Assembly: GCA_036346225.1 (NCBI GenBank)
Contig: JARFIW010001178.1
Coordinates: forward strand, 1,802,917-1,866,916
DNA: 64,000 nucleotides
Reading direction: 5' to 3'
Origin: Platerodrilus igneus
Lineage: Eukaryota > Arthropoda > Insecta > Coleoptera > Lycidae
Numbering within the stretch: the first letter of the stretch is position 1; each line of letters begins with the position of its first letter. The position numbers and the translations under genes are program-made. Of this stretch, positions 12,770 through 24,059 are shown one piece after another. Under the pieces are notes generated by a model that did not search any database, had not been told where the DNA came from, and saw only the letters and a program-made list of their open reading frames with translations.

Positions 12770-13160
12770 GATGTATAATCTTAGTACTACTGTATTTCAT
12801 TTATTGTGCTAGTATACTGCAATTGGTTAATGAAAGAGCAATAAAAAGATTGCAAATCTTGCAAAACAGCGGAATGAGAACAATATTAAACTGTAGTCGC
12901 TACACAAAAATAAGTAATATGTTAAAAACATTAAATTGGCTCGATGTAAAGAACCTTTTCAATTACGTGCCTTACTTTGTATACATAAAATTAAGTTAGG
13001 AAATATGTCATACTACCTCACAAGTTTATTTACAGAATGTAATATTATGTACAACTCTTTGTTTGTAAATAAGTTAAATGAAGTTATAAAAGCTGCAAAA
13101 AGTGTTACTAGTTTTAAAAGGAATTTGAGAAGTAATTATATGGAAAAATATTAAATTTTA
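12770..13160 (+). pseudogene. LINE 3' fragment (RT C-terminal domain)
   Basis: Across two frames this reads the C-terminal tail of a CR1/Jockey-like ORF2: YCASILQLVNERAIKRLQ, NSGMRTILNCSRYTK, then LRALLCIHKIKLGNMSYYLT. The same pattern occurs in LINE B (HRLQKLQNRSMRIILRCNRY, 16.7-17.3 kb). One frameshift lies near 12960. A short ATT-rich stretch follows and the long-TIR transposon starts at 13239. It is a 5'-truncated, dead copy. Confidence 0.7.
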
Positions 13161-13238
13161 GTTAACTGCCATTGTAAAATACTGACCCTTGTTATATCAA
13201 ATTCATTATGATTAAGTTATTATTATTAATTAGTAATA

Positions 13239-13361
13239 TACACTGTCCGAGATAAGGAGGGCCACTATGGGGATCTTGAAAACGGTATGAGATACAGATT
13301 TGGTTAAATGGAAGAAAAGTTGTGTAATCAAAGGCCTAAAAAATGGTGTTTAGAAATCCCC
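13239..13361 (+). repeat. Left TIR, outer part
   Basis: About 123 bases matching the reverse complement of 21590-21708 with a few changes. It stops at CCCC (13358-13361) where the 2.7-kb element begins. The match resumes at 16093. Confidence 0.85.
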
Positions 13362-14200
13362 TGTAACGTGCATTTTCGTAGCTTAACCTTTTTACAATAC
13401 TCAATTTGTAAATACATTTCTGCAACTACTATCTCTATGTTTTATATATTTATTAACTCGTTTGCGAATAATCCCTTTATATTATATTACGCGATTATCG
13501 ACTTTCACTCTCCACGATTCGATAGTGTGGTTAGGTGATCGAGATTGAAACACATCCTTAGGTGAATGCGTCGTATTATAATGAGTGGATATTATTGATT
13601 TTCTAGTTATCGATAGGAAGTCGTTAAAACCAACACCTGGGAAAACATGATTCCTGCGCGTTCCTTTGAAACGAGTTGTAGTTTGTGTTTTGTTCTGATA
13701 TTACGTGAAAAATACTATTTCCTTGTGGCTTTACTAATTGTGTTTTGAGTTGAGTTTCTTTTGGGAAAAAGCTGTGTATTTACTTATTCGGCATGTTCTT
13801 CACAATTAAGGAAATAGTTTTAAATTGTTTCAACGTAAGCAAATGTAGGTGAAGGACGCGAATAACCGGTAAAATGAACTTTTGACTTGACCCAACCTAA
13901 TTTTTGTATAATTGAACTGTAAATTTGTAAAATCCGAGCGATAGAATGCAAACAACATGTAACTAAATCAGTGGCGTATTCCGTGATCTATTCTTTACAT
14001 TATTTTTTTTCTTTACGTCACTTTCGCGTGATCTATTCTATAAATAATTTCTTTTGTGTGTCATGAATGTGTTTGTGCTTTTGCTTTTAAGAGAGAAGTG
14101 CCTTAAATAAAAATGGTACATTCGTTAGTTACTTTTGGTGCACTACTTGGTTATGTGGTTGCGTTTGTCGTGTTTTTAAATGTTTTACCGTATTCAAACA

Positions 14201-14607
14201 ATGCCTTTACCAACTGAGATTAGCTTCAGAAATTGACGAAGTTCTTTCTGCTGAAGCAGATCCGATACTGAAAAATTCTTGACGGATGTTTGGATCGGAA
14301 TTATACTAACTTTAATTGTTCTTAGTTGTGTGTGTTGCATGTGTTCCTGTCTGTTGTACCACAAATTCCACCCCCGCGAATAGACTGTGAGTCTTTGCCA
14401 AGCTACACCAGTGCATCCGGCTTACCAAGCTATCAGGAGGCTTTCGATCAGTTACAGAAAGTAAAAGAACAATCTGCAGTTGATAGTAGTGTCAAGTTTC
14501 AAGTTGATAATGGGATGGAACCATGGACACCCCACACTCCACCAACTCCAACTGCAAGGCTATCAGTAGCCGAACTGGTCCAATTCTTATTACAATTTCT
14601 ATGGTGA
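14201..14607 (+). pseudogene. Commissureless-like gene fragment, frameshifted
   Basis: Three frames give pieces of one small membrane protein. One is [18 protein letters not shown] (14223-14276). Next is a membrane segment with Cys-rich border, [20 protein letters not shown] followed by SCLLYHKF. Then a cytoplasmic tail reads CESLPSYTSASGLPSYQEAF with two LPSY motifs, ending ARLSVAELVQF and a stop at 14607. Insect Commissureless has this plan: a short N-terminus, one TM, and LPSY sorting motifs for endosomal routing of Robo. Frameshifts near 14230, 14280 and 14385 show it is dead. Absence of introns fits a captured or retrocopied fragment. The family call comes from motif layout, not a database match. 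Confidence 0.5.
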
Positions 14608-14639
14608 TAGTTCTTACACTTAAAGAGTCGATAAAACAG

Positions 14640-15690
14640 TTTACGAAGTACGTCGATAAATACAGTTACAAAGTCGGTAATACAGTTTAAGAGTTCATAA
14701 ATACATCGCGCAAGCGCAATGAGAAAAGCGGGCTACGCTTCTGGCGGATGAAAGCGCAAACCTTATACAGATTTGGGGCGCGGTCATCAACTAATGGCGT
14801 CACCGATGCATAAATTTAAGACGTAATTATCGGAAAAATATACATAAATGTCGGACAAAAGATAGCACAATAATTACTCACATGGATATGTCCCTGCGTC
14901 AAAGTTGACTTCTATTCCAAGTCCATCAGGGCTCCATCCCGGAGGAATTAGAGATGATACGCCGACGCTCTGCAAAAGCGTTCGGACCAGCTACGGCAGT
15001 CCTGAGATCGCTCATCCCGGTCGTGCAGTCGGTACGCCTACGGCTCAGATGGTCACCTACCTATGCAGGGAATGACGGGAATACCAGGTAAAGGTCGACA
15101 AACAAAAGATAAGCAAGCAGGATATCTACATAGGTAACGATAAGCACGATACGATACCTGACCGACCACACTCCTTGAAGATCCAAGGCAAAACAGCCAC
15201 GTTATAGAGAGCAGAGGAAACTCGTCCCCACTCTTTGTCTTTTACACATTGGCGCGAACTTATTCGTCCAACCCTCCGCGCGCGATCTCGCAAACTCACT
15301 ATGACGTAACGGAAGTACACGCCTAGTCTATTTAAATTCCGCGCACCGTCTTTTGAAATTATGGCGCGAAACTCCCGCACATCAAAACTAACCTAATAAC
15401 AATGTTTAAGTGCCAATTGGATTGGCACGTAACATTCTATAGAAACTCTTCCTGTGCTCCTGGTTGTGTAAGTTGAACTATTTCATACTTGTTATTACTG
15501 TAAATATCTATCCGTTTGTTTTGCAATATTCTTCGTCGTTCTGATACCTTTTACCATAGACTTGCCTGCTATTAAGAAAAAAAAAAGAAAGGAAAAAAAA
15601 ACAACAATCAATACTACTGAATTACTCATATCAATTGTGACTTACCTATTTATCTTTTGTTAACTTTTTGTCTGATTTATGTTTAATTGG
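14640..15690. other. GC-richer stretch inside the 2.7-kb element; no gene recognised
   Basis: 14690-15400 is clearly richer in G+C and CpG than its surroundings. The minus ORF 15126-15380 has no family likeness. The motif GCACGTAACA near 15424 repeats the element's terminal sequence, so an internal border may exist here. I see no RNA gene that I can support. Confidence 0.4.
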
Positions 15691-16092
15691 TGTGTGAGGA
15701 AACGTTTCTGCTACTCCCCAATATTACCTCACTTTGTACTAAAAATTTTTGTATTGCTTTTACCGTTGTTATATTATATAGTTTATCTAAACAGTTTTTA
15801 TTTACATTCTACAAAGTACTGAATAACTTAGACTTTGCAGTGCTGCTATTCTTTTTCTTTATTTCAGGTTTGCAGGACTAATCTTTTTTTATTGCAGGTT
15901 TGCTATTCTAATTTCTTTTATTGCAGGTACTGTTACTAACTCCTTACCGCCGCATACATCATAGGTCAGTCTGCTTTCTACAACCCCCCCCCCTACTCTC
16001 CGATTGAGCCCGGTCATTTCTTTGACTTTCTTTGTGATACGTAGCATAAATTTGACGAACCAACGTGGCTGCCACGAAAAAAAAACGTAACA

Positions 16093-16507
16093 CCCCAAAA
16101 CAGTTTTTGGTTTTTGAGATATTTTGAAAAAATTGGATTTTCTTATTTTACATATTATTTTGTTCTGGCGTTAATATGGCACCTAGACCAAAACCGAAGG
16201 CACTTCTCCACAGCAACTTTTAATGTCCTTTAACATGGCATTGTCAGTTTTTTCACCTGACGTTTCGTCTTTGCGGAACTATCTTCAACTTTTTTTTTAA
16301 ATACCATCCTGGTGATCTGGTATCAGATTCTGAAAGCCCTTTTTCTGCCGAAAATGTATTACACTTTATGGTTTAATTGCGTTTTCGTTTTTTTTTCGGC
16401 CTTAATCAAGAAAATTCCTATTACAGACCTGTAGTGTATAGTTTTTAATTTTAAAGAATAAACAATTAGCTATACCAATTAATAGTTTAGTCATTTAGGT
16501 GTTTAGT
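16093..16507 (+). repeat. Left TIR, inner part
   Basis: This continues the left TIR after the insertion and is the inverse of about 21170-21590. It includes the homologue of GGTGATCTGGTATCAGATTC and ends in TAGTCATTTAGGTGTTTAGT. On the right side the same inner border is TCTA-poor and shows a duplicated AAACACCTAAA motif. Confidence 0.8.
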
Positions 16508-16741
16508 AGTAGTCTACTGACTGAGTTTATGCACTAATTTAATAGAATAAACAACGAACAAATAAAATTAAATTAACAGAAGACCAAAAAATTAAAAGCT
16601 TGCTTTGGAACACAAATGAATGTGATAGTAAGTAAGTAAGTAAATTCACTTTATTGTAGGAAGAAATCCTAATTTTCAGTAATACAAATAAACAATAATT
16701 TTCATTACATATCATACACATTAATTAAATAATACTAATTG

Positions 16742-17544
16742 CTAGCCCATATAACAATTTTGAAATTTAATGTATAATAATAACTTTCTTTTGAATAAAT
16801 GTATGTTATTGACATTTTTTAATTCACTAGGTAATTTATTGTATTTATCTAACCCTTTAAAGAACAATGAGTTCATAGTACTCTTATAATTTGTTTTCTT
16901 TATATAAAAGTTTTCTGTAGATCTTGTATTGTAAGAGTGAATTTCGTTGTTACAAATAACATATTTATAAAGGTATGTCGGATGTAAACCCTTCACTGTT
17001 TTAAAAATAAATATCATAGCTAAATAATACAATCTATCTTTAACTGACAACCACTGCAGGATACTTAGCATGTGTGCAATTGATGTATATCGATTACATC
17101 TCAAAATAATCCTCATTGATCTATTTTGTAATTTTTGTAATCTATGTATTTGAGTTTGGTTAAAAAGATAATTTATTGTTGCACAGTAATCAAAGTGTGG
17201 TTTTATAATACTGTTATATACCAAAATTCTACTATATTTAGATAGTGATTTGGATATTCGTGAAAAAAAGAACAATTTTCTTGATATCTTTTAACCATGT
17301 AATCTAACTGTTTGCCAAATATTAGATGATTATCAATTATAAAACCCAAGTATTTAATATCAGTCACTATTTCTATTCTACTATTATTCATTTCAAGATT
17401 AAGTAAACTTGTTTTAAGTCGTTCATATTTTTTGTTTGTTGTTACAATCATAGCCTTGGTTTTTAGTACATTTAGTTTAAGTTTATTGACCTTTAAAAAA
17501 CATTCAATATTTTTTAATGCTATATTAATTTTTGTACAGCACAA
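16742..17544 (-). pseudogene. LINE B ORF2 C-terminal part
   Basis: Two overlapping frames (17544-17203 and 17275-16742) carry the RT thumb and C-terminal region: KLNVLKTKAMIVTTNKKY, IKYLGFIIDNHL, LVYNSIIKPHFDYCATI, RLQKLQNRSMRIILRCNRY and NNIHLFKRKLLLYI. The order and spacing are normal for CR1/Jockey-like ORF2. One frameshift separates them near 17260. The stop at 16742 is the likely natural end, shortly before the 3' tail. Confidence 0.85.
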
Positions 17545-17545
17545 T

Positions 17546-18587
17546 CTAAATGGTAGTCCGAGACATAAACAAGTGTATCATCAGCAAAAGATTTATAGAG
17601 TGTGGTCCATGAACATAATTAATGTCATTTATATAAATAATAAATAATAAAGGTCCTAATACACTTCCTTGTGGAATTCCTATGTTATTAATGATATTAT
17701 TCGATATTATATCACATATTTTAGTTCTTTGACTTGTTTGTAAGATAGCTTTTAAACCATTGCAGTACTTTCCCACCTATCCCATAATATTGTAGTTTTT
17801 GTATTAATGTTTCTCTATTAATAGTTTCAAATGCTCGTTGAAAATCAAGAAAAACTGCCACAATATATTCACTATTATCCACAGCATTTTTCCATTCTGT
17901 TATTATTAGCTGTAATGCAGTTTCACACGAATGATTTTTTCTGAATCCAGATTGACATCCCAAAAACAAATTATTGTGATTAAAATACTTCATAAGTTGT
18001 TCATAAACTACCATTTCAAGAACTTTCTCTAATGCAGGAAGAGTATTTATTGGACGAAAGTTTATTGCTTCATTGGTATTAGATACTTTTGGTATTGGTA
18101 TTATTGTACTGATTTTAAAAAGTTCAGGAAAAACGGCCTTTGTTAAAGACATATTAACGAGGTTTAATATAAAATGCCCTAATGCTTCAAAGGTTTGTTT
18201 TAAAAATTTACTGTTTAGTACATCATGTTTATTCACCTTTTTTAATGAAAAAATTATTTTACGTAACTGTGTCATACTTATTTCTTCAAATTTCTCCATT
18301 TTACTAGTTATTAATGGATATTCTACAGAAGACCATTTTTCTGCTATACCTATGCTGTTTGCTATTTCAGATATACTATTCACATAATAATTATTAAAAC
18401 TGTCTGCGATATCAACATAGTTGTTGCAAACTTTAGTTTGATCTTGCACATAGAAAATAATTTTATTGAAATTTGTATTTTTTGAAGGTTTTAAAAGTTG
18501 CTTCAAATATTTCCACATCATATTTGAATTACAATGATTATCATCAATTTTCTTTTCATAATATATTCTTTTCTTTGCTTTTAACAT
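17546..18587 (-). pseudogene. LINE B ORF2 reverse transcriptase
   Basis: The frame 18587-17721 holds the RT fingers and palm: STIIPIPKVSNTNEAINFRP, QSGFRKNHSCETAL, VAVFLDFQRAFETINRETLI. The frame 17776-17546 continues with GIPQGSVLGPLLFIIYINDI. The catalytic FADD is present in the DNA near 17590 but in a third frame. Two small frameshifts therefore interrupt an otherwise well kept RT. Confidence 0.9.
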
Positions 18588-18607
18588 ATTAACATACTTA
18601 TTTCGTG

Positions 18608-19575
18608 CTATTTTATACAGACTCCATTTTGCTCGTGTATAAGTAACACTGTTTTAAAATTTTTATATGCTAGGTCTTTTTCTTTAGATAGGTTCTTTAA
18701 TTGATCATCATAATATGGAACTTGGTTTGATTTAATGGTTATAGTTTTAAATGGCACAATATTATTTACCACTGAAGTACAATTATTAACGATTTCTTGC
18801 AATATTATATTTACATTATCTGTATTTAGGTGTTTTAAGTTCTCCATTGCTATTAAAAGTTGCTCATTTATCTTTTCGTATATATCATCATTAAAAATTT
18901 GAGTTCTTATACATTTTGCAGTAGGTTGCTTATTATTACATTTGAAAATGTTTATTGATATTATAGAATGGTCAGTAATTTTTGGTGTATCATTCACACT
19001 AACACTAACACCTTCATAATTAGTAATAACGTAATCAATTATTGTTTTGCTACTATTAGTGATTCTAGTAAAATCATTTACAAGTTGATCTACTCCAAAA
19101 ATATTAAACAAATTTTGTATCTTCTTTGTATAGTAGTAATTTAAGTTTGTGTAATCAATATTAAAATCTCCTATTATAATACACTTTCTTTTAGAAAAAT
19201 ATTTTTCAACAACATCTTCCAGAAAATCTAAAAATACTGAATGATTTGTATTTGGTGAATGATATAGACCACCTATTAGCCACTTATTGCTACCCATCTT
19301 TACTTCAACAAATTGCAACCAATAATTCAACTCTAAAACAAAAGAATTCTTGATTTTGTAATCAGTATTGTTTTTGATATAAATTAAGACACCACCAGTA
19401 TGCGGCTACTGCTATCACAACGGATTACATTATAATTGTCTATTATTATTTCACTATCTTCGACATCTTTGGTTACCCTAGCTTCACTAAAAATGATTAC
19501 AACAGGATTGTAACTTACTATATTCATTAAAACATCGTCCTTGTGAGCTAGATAACTTGTAATGTTTACATACAT
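18608..19575 (-). pseudogene. LINE B ORF2 APE-type endonuclease
   Basis: Frames 19575-19384 and 19330-18608 together give the endonuclease: NITSYLAHKDDVL, VVIIFSEARV (Glu), GLYHSPNTNHSVFL, CIIIGDFNIDYTN (GDFN block), TIIDYVITN and the SDH-type block ITDHSIISINI. All usual catalytic blocks can be seen. A frameshift near 19390 breaks the frame between the Glu block and the rest. Confidence 0.85.
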
Positions 19576-19765
19576 AATGTCTTGATTAAATGCAGGCCTA
19601 GAAATCGAAGGAATTGATGCACTTACCGTAGTTGATTCTTGCCATGTTAGTTTTTTAAATGTTGAAATTTCATTTTATCGACAATGGTAGGTTTGTTGTT
19701 GATATATTTAATTGTTTTTGTCTGAATGCCTTGATCTTGTAATTCCTGTAGTCTCTTTTTTATAT

Positions 19766-20387
19766 TTACATAGTATTCGTATTGTTTCTTTGTTTGGTCA
19801 CCAACACGCGGATATTATGGGCTGATAAATTTGTTTTATTTTTAAGTACAGTTACAGCATCTTCCTTCGAGTTCAAAATAACTTTTAATGGCCTTTTTCT
19901 TTCTTCAGAAAATTTTCCCAACCTAAAAGTTTTAATGTTGTTCAAATCCAAGTTAAGGTTCTTCAAAAGTTGCTTAACTGCATCCTTATCGTGTTCATTT
20001 CTCTCAACAAACATTTTAGAATGAGATTCTTTAATATCTAACATAATAATGTTAGATGCACGAGCTTGTCTATCCATTATTTCGCTATAATATCTTCAGC
20101 ATTTTCTGGTAGTTTCTCAGAACATATAGCTTGAATGGTTTCATCTTTATTACCACCACTGAGTTTACTAACTTTTCTTCCAATATCGTAATCTTATTTA
20201 TTAACTCTGGTACACGAAACATACCATTTTCACAACTTTCACAAAGGAACAACAGTTTTCTTTTACTTAATTTTAAGCATCTTACTTCAGTTTCTGAAAT
20301 ATCACCACATTTTTTACACAACTCCTTTTTACAGCTGTCACAACTGAAAAGTTGATCTTCTTCCTTTTTGCACTTATAACAAAACAT
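19766..20387 (-). pseudogene. LINE B ORF1: Cys-rich (PHD-like) finger and RRM-like region
   Basis: The first frame (20387-20085) starts MFCYKCKKEEDQLFSCDSC and has Cys pairs at residues 3/6, 16/19, 24/27 and 49/52, followed by a possible coiled coil (LINKITILEEKL). This fits the PHD-like finger known in ORF1 of several CR1/Jockey-like elements. The second frame (20077-19766) has ASNIIMLDIKES, IKTFRLGKFSEERKRPLKV and ALVLKNK-like spacing, resembling the RRM-like nucleic-acid-binding fold of LINE ORF1. The two frames are split by a stop/frameshift near 20080. Confidence 0.6.
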
Positions 20388-20826
20388 TCTATTTTTGTAA
20401 AGTAATTCAAATTTTCCTTAATTTATCCTTTATGAATGTTTGTTTATATTATTATTAGAAATATAAGTAATTATCACTTCTGCCACATAAGGTACTGATA
20501 AAAATGTAGTTTTAAAAACAATGTTATCTACTTGAAATTATTTAACATATTATTGCAATTTATAAATGCTTTTTAATTGGTAATTTATTACTTATTCACC
20601 TAAGCAGTAGCACTATTATTTAGATCATCTTTAGCTCTTCAAAATGATATCAAGCACCTTATTTATTTCACAATAATTACACTAATAAATTTTAATATTA
20701 AACAGAGCACATGTAACAGCATGCATATGACATATAACCTCACTAGTGGCGTATTTGGATTGACAGTAACGTTAGTTTTTGGTGCTTAATTTATTGTGAA
20801 GTAATTAGTAATTTGTTCCATTAATT

Positions 20827-21186
20827 ATGTTATCTAACGAAGAAAAGTTTGATATGGTGGCATGCTTCATTTCGTCCAACCGAAATTGTTTTGTTGCAGA
20901 GCATATGTATTTGCAGAAATATCCCAAAAGGAGACAGCCAAATAAAAGGACTTTTAGCAAGTTAGTGGCAAACCTTAAAGCATATGGTGGTTTTAAAAAA
21001 CCTGTAGTTTCTCGGAAAAAGACCAGCAATGAAGAAATTGTACATAATGTTTTGTTAGCCGACACAGAGGATCCTGGAACATCAGTCCGGCGGATTGGAC
21101 AAAACGTTGGTATACCAAAATCAACGGCACATTGTATTTTACAAAACACTAAACACCTAAACACCACTAAACACCTAAATGACTAA
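20827..21186 (+). pseudogene. Transposase N-terminal region (DUF4817-type helix-turn-helix)
   Basis: The 119-residue frame starts MLSNEEKFDMVACFISSNRN and continues YPKRRQPNKRTFSKL, the pattern of the DUF4817 helix-turn-helix found at the start of insect mariner-type transposases. A second helix-turn-helix region (ADTEDPGTSVRRIGQNVGIP then KSTAHCILQ) follows. The frame runs straight into the right TIR and stops, with no DDE/D catalytic domain. It can at most make a DNA-binding fragment; an internal deletion of the mother element is the simplest cause. Confidence 0.7.
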
Positions 21187-21708
21187 ACTATTAATTGGTA
21201 TAGCTAATTGTTTATTCTTTAAAATTAAAAACTATGCACTACAGATCCGTAATAGGAATTTTCTTGATTAAGGCCGAAAAAAAAACGAAAACACAATTAA
21301 ACCATAAAGTGTAATACATTGTTGAATTTGGCATAAAAAGGGCTCTCAGAATCTGATACCAGATCACCAGGATGGTATTTAAAAAAAAAAGTTCAAGATG
21401 GTTCTTCAAAGACGAAACGTCAGGTGAAAAAACTGACAATGCCATGTTAAGGGACATTAAAAGTTTCTGTGGAGAAGTGCCTTTGGTTTTGGTCTAGGTG
21501 CCATATTAACGCCAGAGCAAAATAATATGTAAAATAAGAAAATCCAATTTTTCGAAATATCTCAAAAACCAAAAACTGTTTTGGGGATTTCTAAACGCCA
21601 TTTTTTTAGGCCTTTGATTACACAACTTTTCTTCCATTTAACCAAATCTGTATCTCATACCGTTTTCAAGATCCCCATAGTGGCCCTTCTTATCTCAGAC
21701 ACAGTGTA
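21165..21708 (-). repeat. Right TIR of the long-TIR transposon, uninterrupted
   Basis: About 540 bases, the inverse of 13239-13361 joined to 16093-16507. This copy supplies the empty-site reference for the 2.7-kb insertion. Its inner border has a small duplication of CACTAAACACCTAAA not seen on the left. Confidence 0.85.
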
Positions 21709-21770
21709 TACAAATAGCTGAAGTGCTAATAGTAAAGTTTATTATTACTATTATTGTAAAATTTACCTGA

Positions 21771-22200
21771 TTATTCGTGCATAGCCTTGTTTTCTATCCT
21801 TCTGGGAGGTCTTACATCATCATACCTCCGCAAATATTCCAGAAAACGATCCATGTCTCCTATGTCCTGCAATGCTATACACTGTCTGATTTCAGGTTCA
21901 AAGGGATTCCCTAAATACTTGATTATTTCTGTATCTCCTTGTAACATATTTAATTCCTCAAAAGGAAAATAATATGTCTGCTCTACCATACAGGCGGCAG
22001 AGCCTCGATAGATTACAAGGGGTTTCTGTTTGACGGTCAAGCCCAGGGTAAAAAGGATGTTGAATGGCTTTGAGAAAAAAAAGGGTCCCTCTAAAGAGAT
22101 CTTCCAGCCAGCTAAGCTTCTTCAACTTAGGGCATAGCTATGAGCTAGGGTCGTAGGATGGTATACGATAAAACAAAAGGAATTTTATTGGACGCCACCG
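21771..22200 (-). pseudogene. Possible LTR-retrotransposon leader and gag fragment
   Basis: The minus frame 22040-21771 (89 residues) ends in an acidic then basic tail, LEYLRRYDDVRPPRR, like some insect gag-type proteins, but I cannot name the family. Upstream on the minus strand, near 22190, GGTGGCGTCCAATA resembles a tRNA-Lys-type primer-binding site. Together they suggest an LTR-element start reading leftwards, cut off near the TIR at 21708. No LTR pair is visible. Confidence 0.3.
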
Positions 22201-22299
22201 TATCTTAATGAGTGTTTTATAAGAAATTATTCGAAGATCAGATACGGAAATCTTCGAAAGAAAAAAATTTACGACGAGCAACATAAACAAAAATACTTA

Positions 22300-24050
22300 C
22301 TTTGGTCTTTGCAACCTGGAACGGGAACGACGAACTCGTGCTATCTGAAAATTTAATCACACCTAAACATATTCAAACTAGGGCTTCGTTAGAGCCTAGT
22401 CACTTTATCACAAAAAAATTATATATAAATCCAATAGTCAAAATTATACTTTCAAAAAAAAACTTTTAACTTCAACACCAATAATATCTTTCTTCAATAT
22501 TAAAGTTTCATATTTGTAAACTGTTTGCTTCTGTAGGATAATTACTGTTGACTTCAAAGGAAGCAAATTATGAGACAACTTAATATTTTTTCTATTGATT
22601 TTTTTAAAAAAATATGTATATATACATCGTTTATACAAACTTATTTATACGGAGACTTTCGAAACAGTTCTGTTTTCACTATTTAATATTAAACTCTAAG
22701 CATTCTTGGAATATGGTTTTATTAATTGCATAAATTACTTCAGTTCTCTTTAAGAAATATATGACTTTTATTTTAAGTTACAGTGACTTCGTGCTACTAG
22801 AATAGGATCCTGTTCAGTGTACAAGAAACAAATTAAATATTCAAAAAGCAATTTCTCTGGTTATGGCTGTACATTTTTAATAGCTATCTTTCATAAAATC
22901 AAAGGTCAAAGAAAAATACTTATTGTCGACATTGAATTGCACTTCAGGTGTACTATCACAATGTGTTATACACAACAATTCGGCAAACATTTCTTATCAT
23001 ATCACATGTTCAATAAAGCAAACCTTTTAAAACAACTTTGTAACTTACAAACATAATCTTATACAAAGATCTTGAAAATGTTAAGGTCAATTATGCATTA
23101 TTCAAATACTAAATTTTCAAACTAAATTTTAAGTGAAACAAATTAATTGAACCATGAACTTTAGCATAATTTCGAGAATTAATTTTAAACAAACTTATGT
23201 ATAGCTTCTTCGAAAATTATCTGAGCATTTTAAATGAAAGTTCCCTGGAAAGAATATAGATATAAAAATGGAGGATGACTCACCGCTGGCCATCTGCTTG
23301 GCGGCCGGTTTTCCTTCTTTAAATTTTTTTTAAACATCTGTGTGCTTACTCTTATAGTTGAGCGTGGCTGGCGCAGTGGTCCGGATTTTAACCTTCATAC
23401 AAACCAATCACATGTGGGGGTTTCTGCTTTCCTGCCTAGCAACAATTGAAGCTGCTTCTCAGCCTAGTGCTTGCCTTATGTTTAACAATTGTTTTTTTTA
23501 TAATGCTTAAATTTCCATTGCTTCATTACTTGTAACTTGAATTTAATATTTTAAAACTCGGAATCAAAATTGTCTTCATTTTTAATAATTGGTAGTTTAA
23601 TCCTTAAAACTCTAAACTAAAAAAAGAACTTGCGCTGAAATCAAACGAGAGAATAGAATTTAGGGGTAAGCTTGTGAAATATTTTCGTATCGTAAAAATA
23701 TATCTACAACCATTTTAGGACGATGCTGTTACCAAAACTAAACTTAGGGTACATGTTGACTCCACTTAACTAATTGTTCGGGCGGCATGTTTAATTAAAA
23801 ACCTGCAGGCCCTGGATAATACTGGTATTCGGACTACATCTGATATCAAAATGGCTTATTTCACGAGGCAATCTTAGCTATACGAGCATGTGCCGAGAAG
23901 GAGGATATTGAATCAAAATACAAACAACTAGAAGTTCGCTTAAAGTTTACATTTGCTATTCTAATGTAGATGGCATACTATGTATGAATTCATAATAAAA
24001 AGTTTCAATAGAAATTAAATATTTATTGACTAGGTGTATTGAACAAAATT
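22300..24050. other. Intronic sequence; nothing recognised
   Basis: AT-rich DNA without a supported gene or element border. The frames at 22444-22638 and 22817-23056 look like chance ORFs. Confidence 0.5.
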
Positions 24051-24059
24051 GTATATTTG

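Larger units (their letters stand above)
13362..16092. mobile_element. Unclassified 2.7-kb element (TGTAACGT ... ACGTAACA) inserted in the left TIR
   Basis: The uninterrupted right TIR shows a single CCCC at this point, but the left TIR has CCCC on both sides (13358-13361, 16093-16096), so 13362-16092 is an insertion with a 4-base target duplication. Its ends are imperfect inverted repeats: TGTAACGTGCATTTTCGTAG on the left and TGTTACGTTTTTTTTTCGTG on the reverse strand of the right end. It encodes no transposase or pol that I recognise but carries a commissureless-like pseudogene. Options are a non-autonomous DNA transposon with 4-base duplication or an LTR-derived (TG...CA) element; the sequence alone does not decide. 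Confidence 0.7.
16627..20400 (-). mobile_element. LINE B, CR1/Jockey-like non-LTR retrotransposon
   Basis: A near-complete LINE lies antisense to the host gene and inside the long-TIR transposon. In its own direction it has ORF1 (about 20387-19766), endonuclease (19575-18608), RT (18587-17546) and C-terminal region (17544-16742), and ends in TTAC repeats (GTAAGTAAGTAAGTAA on the plus strand at about 16629-16642). The 5' end is placed near 20400 only because ORF1 starts there. Several frameshifts make this copy inactive. Confidence 0.85.
13239..21708 (+). mobile_element. Long-TIR Tc1/mariner-type DNA transposon, split by two later insertions
   Basis: The outer ends are inverted: left TACACTGTCCGAGATAAG at 13239, right the reverse complement of TACACTGTGTCTGAGATAAG ending 21708. 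Each is flanked by TA (13237-13238 and 21709-21710), the Tc1/mariner target duplication. TIRs are about 540 bases, similar in scale to the 462-base TIRs of Tc3. The only transposase piece left is the N-terminal DNA-binding region at 20827-21186. Without the insertions at 13362-16092 and about 16627-20400 the element would be about 2 kb. The catalytic DDE domain is missing, so it is non-autonomous. Confidence 0.8.

Noticed and set aside
20805..21167. 120-codon minus ORF opposite the transposase fragment
   Set aside because: The plus strand shows a DUF4817-type helix-turn-helix with good composition; the minus frame is its shadow.
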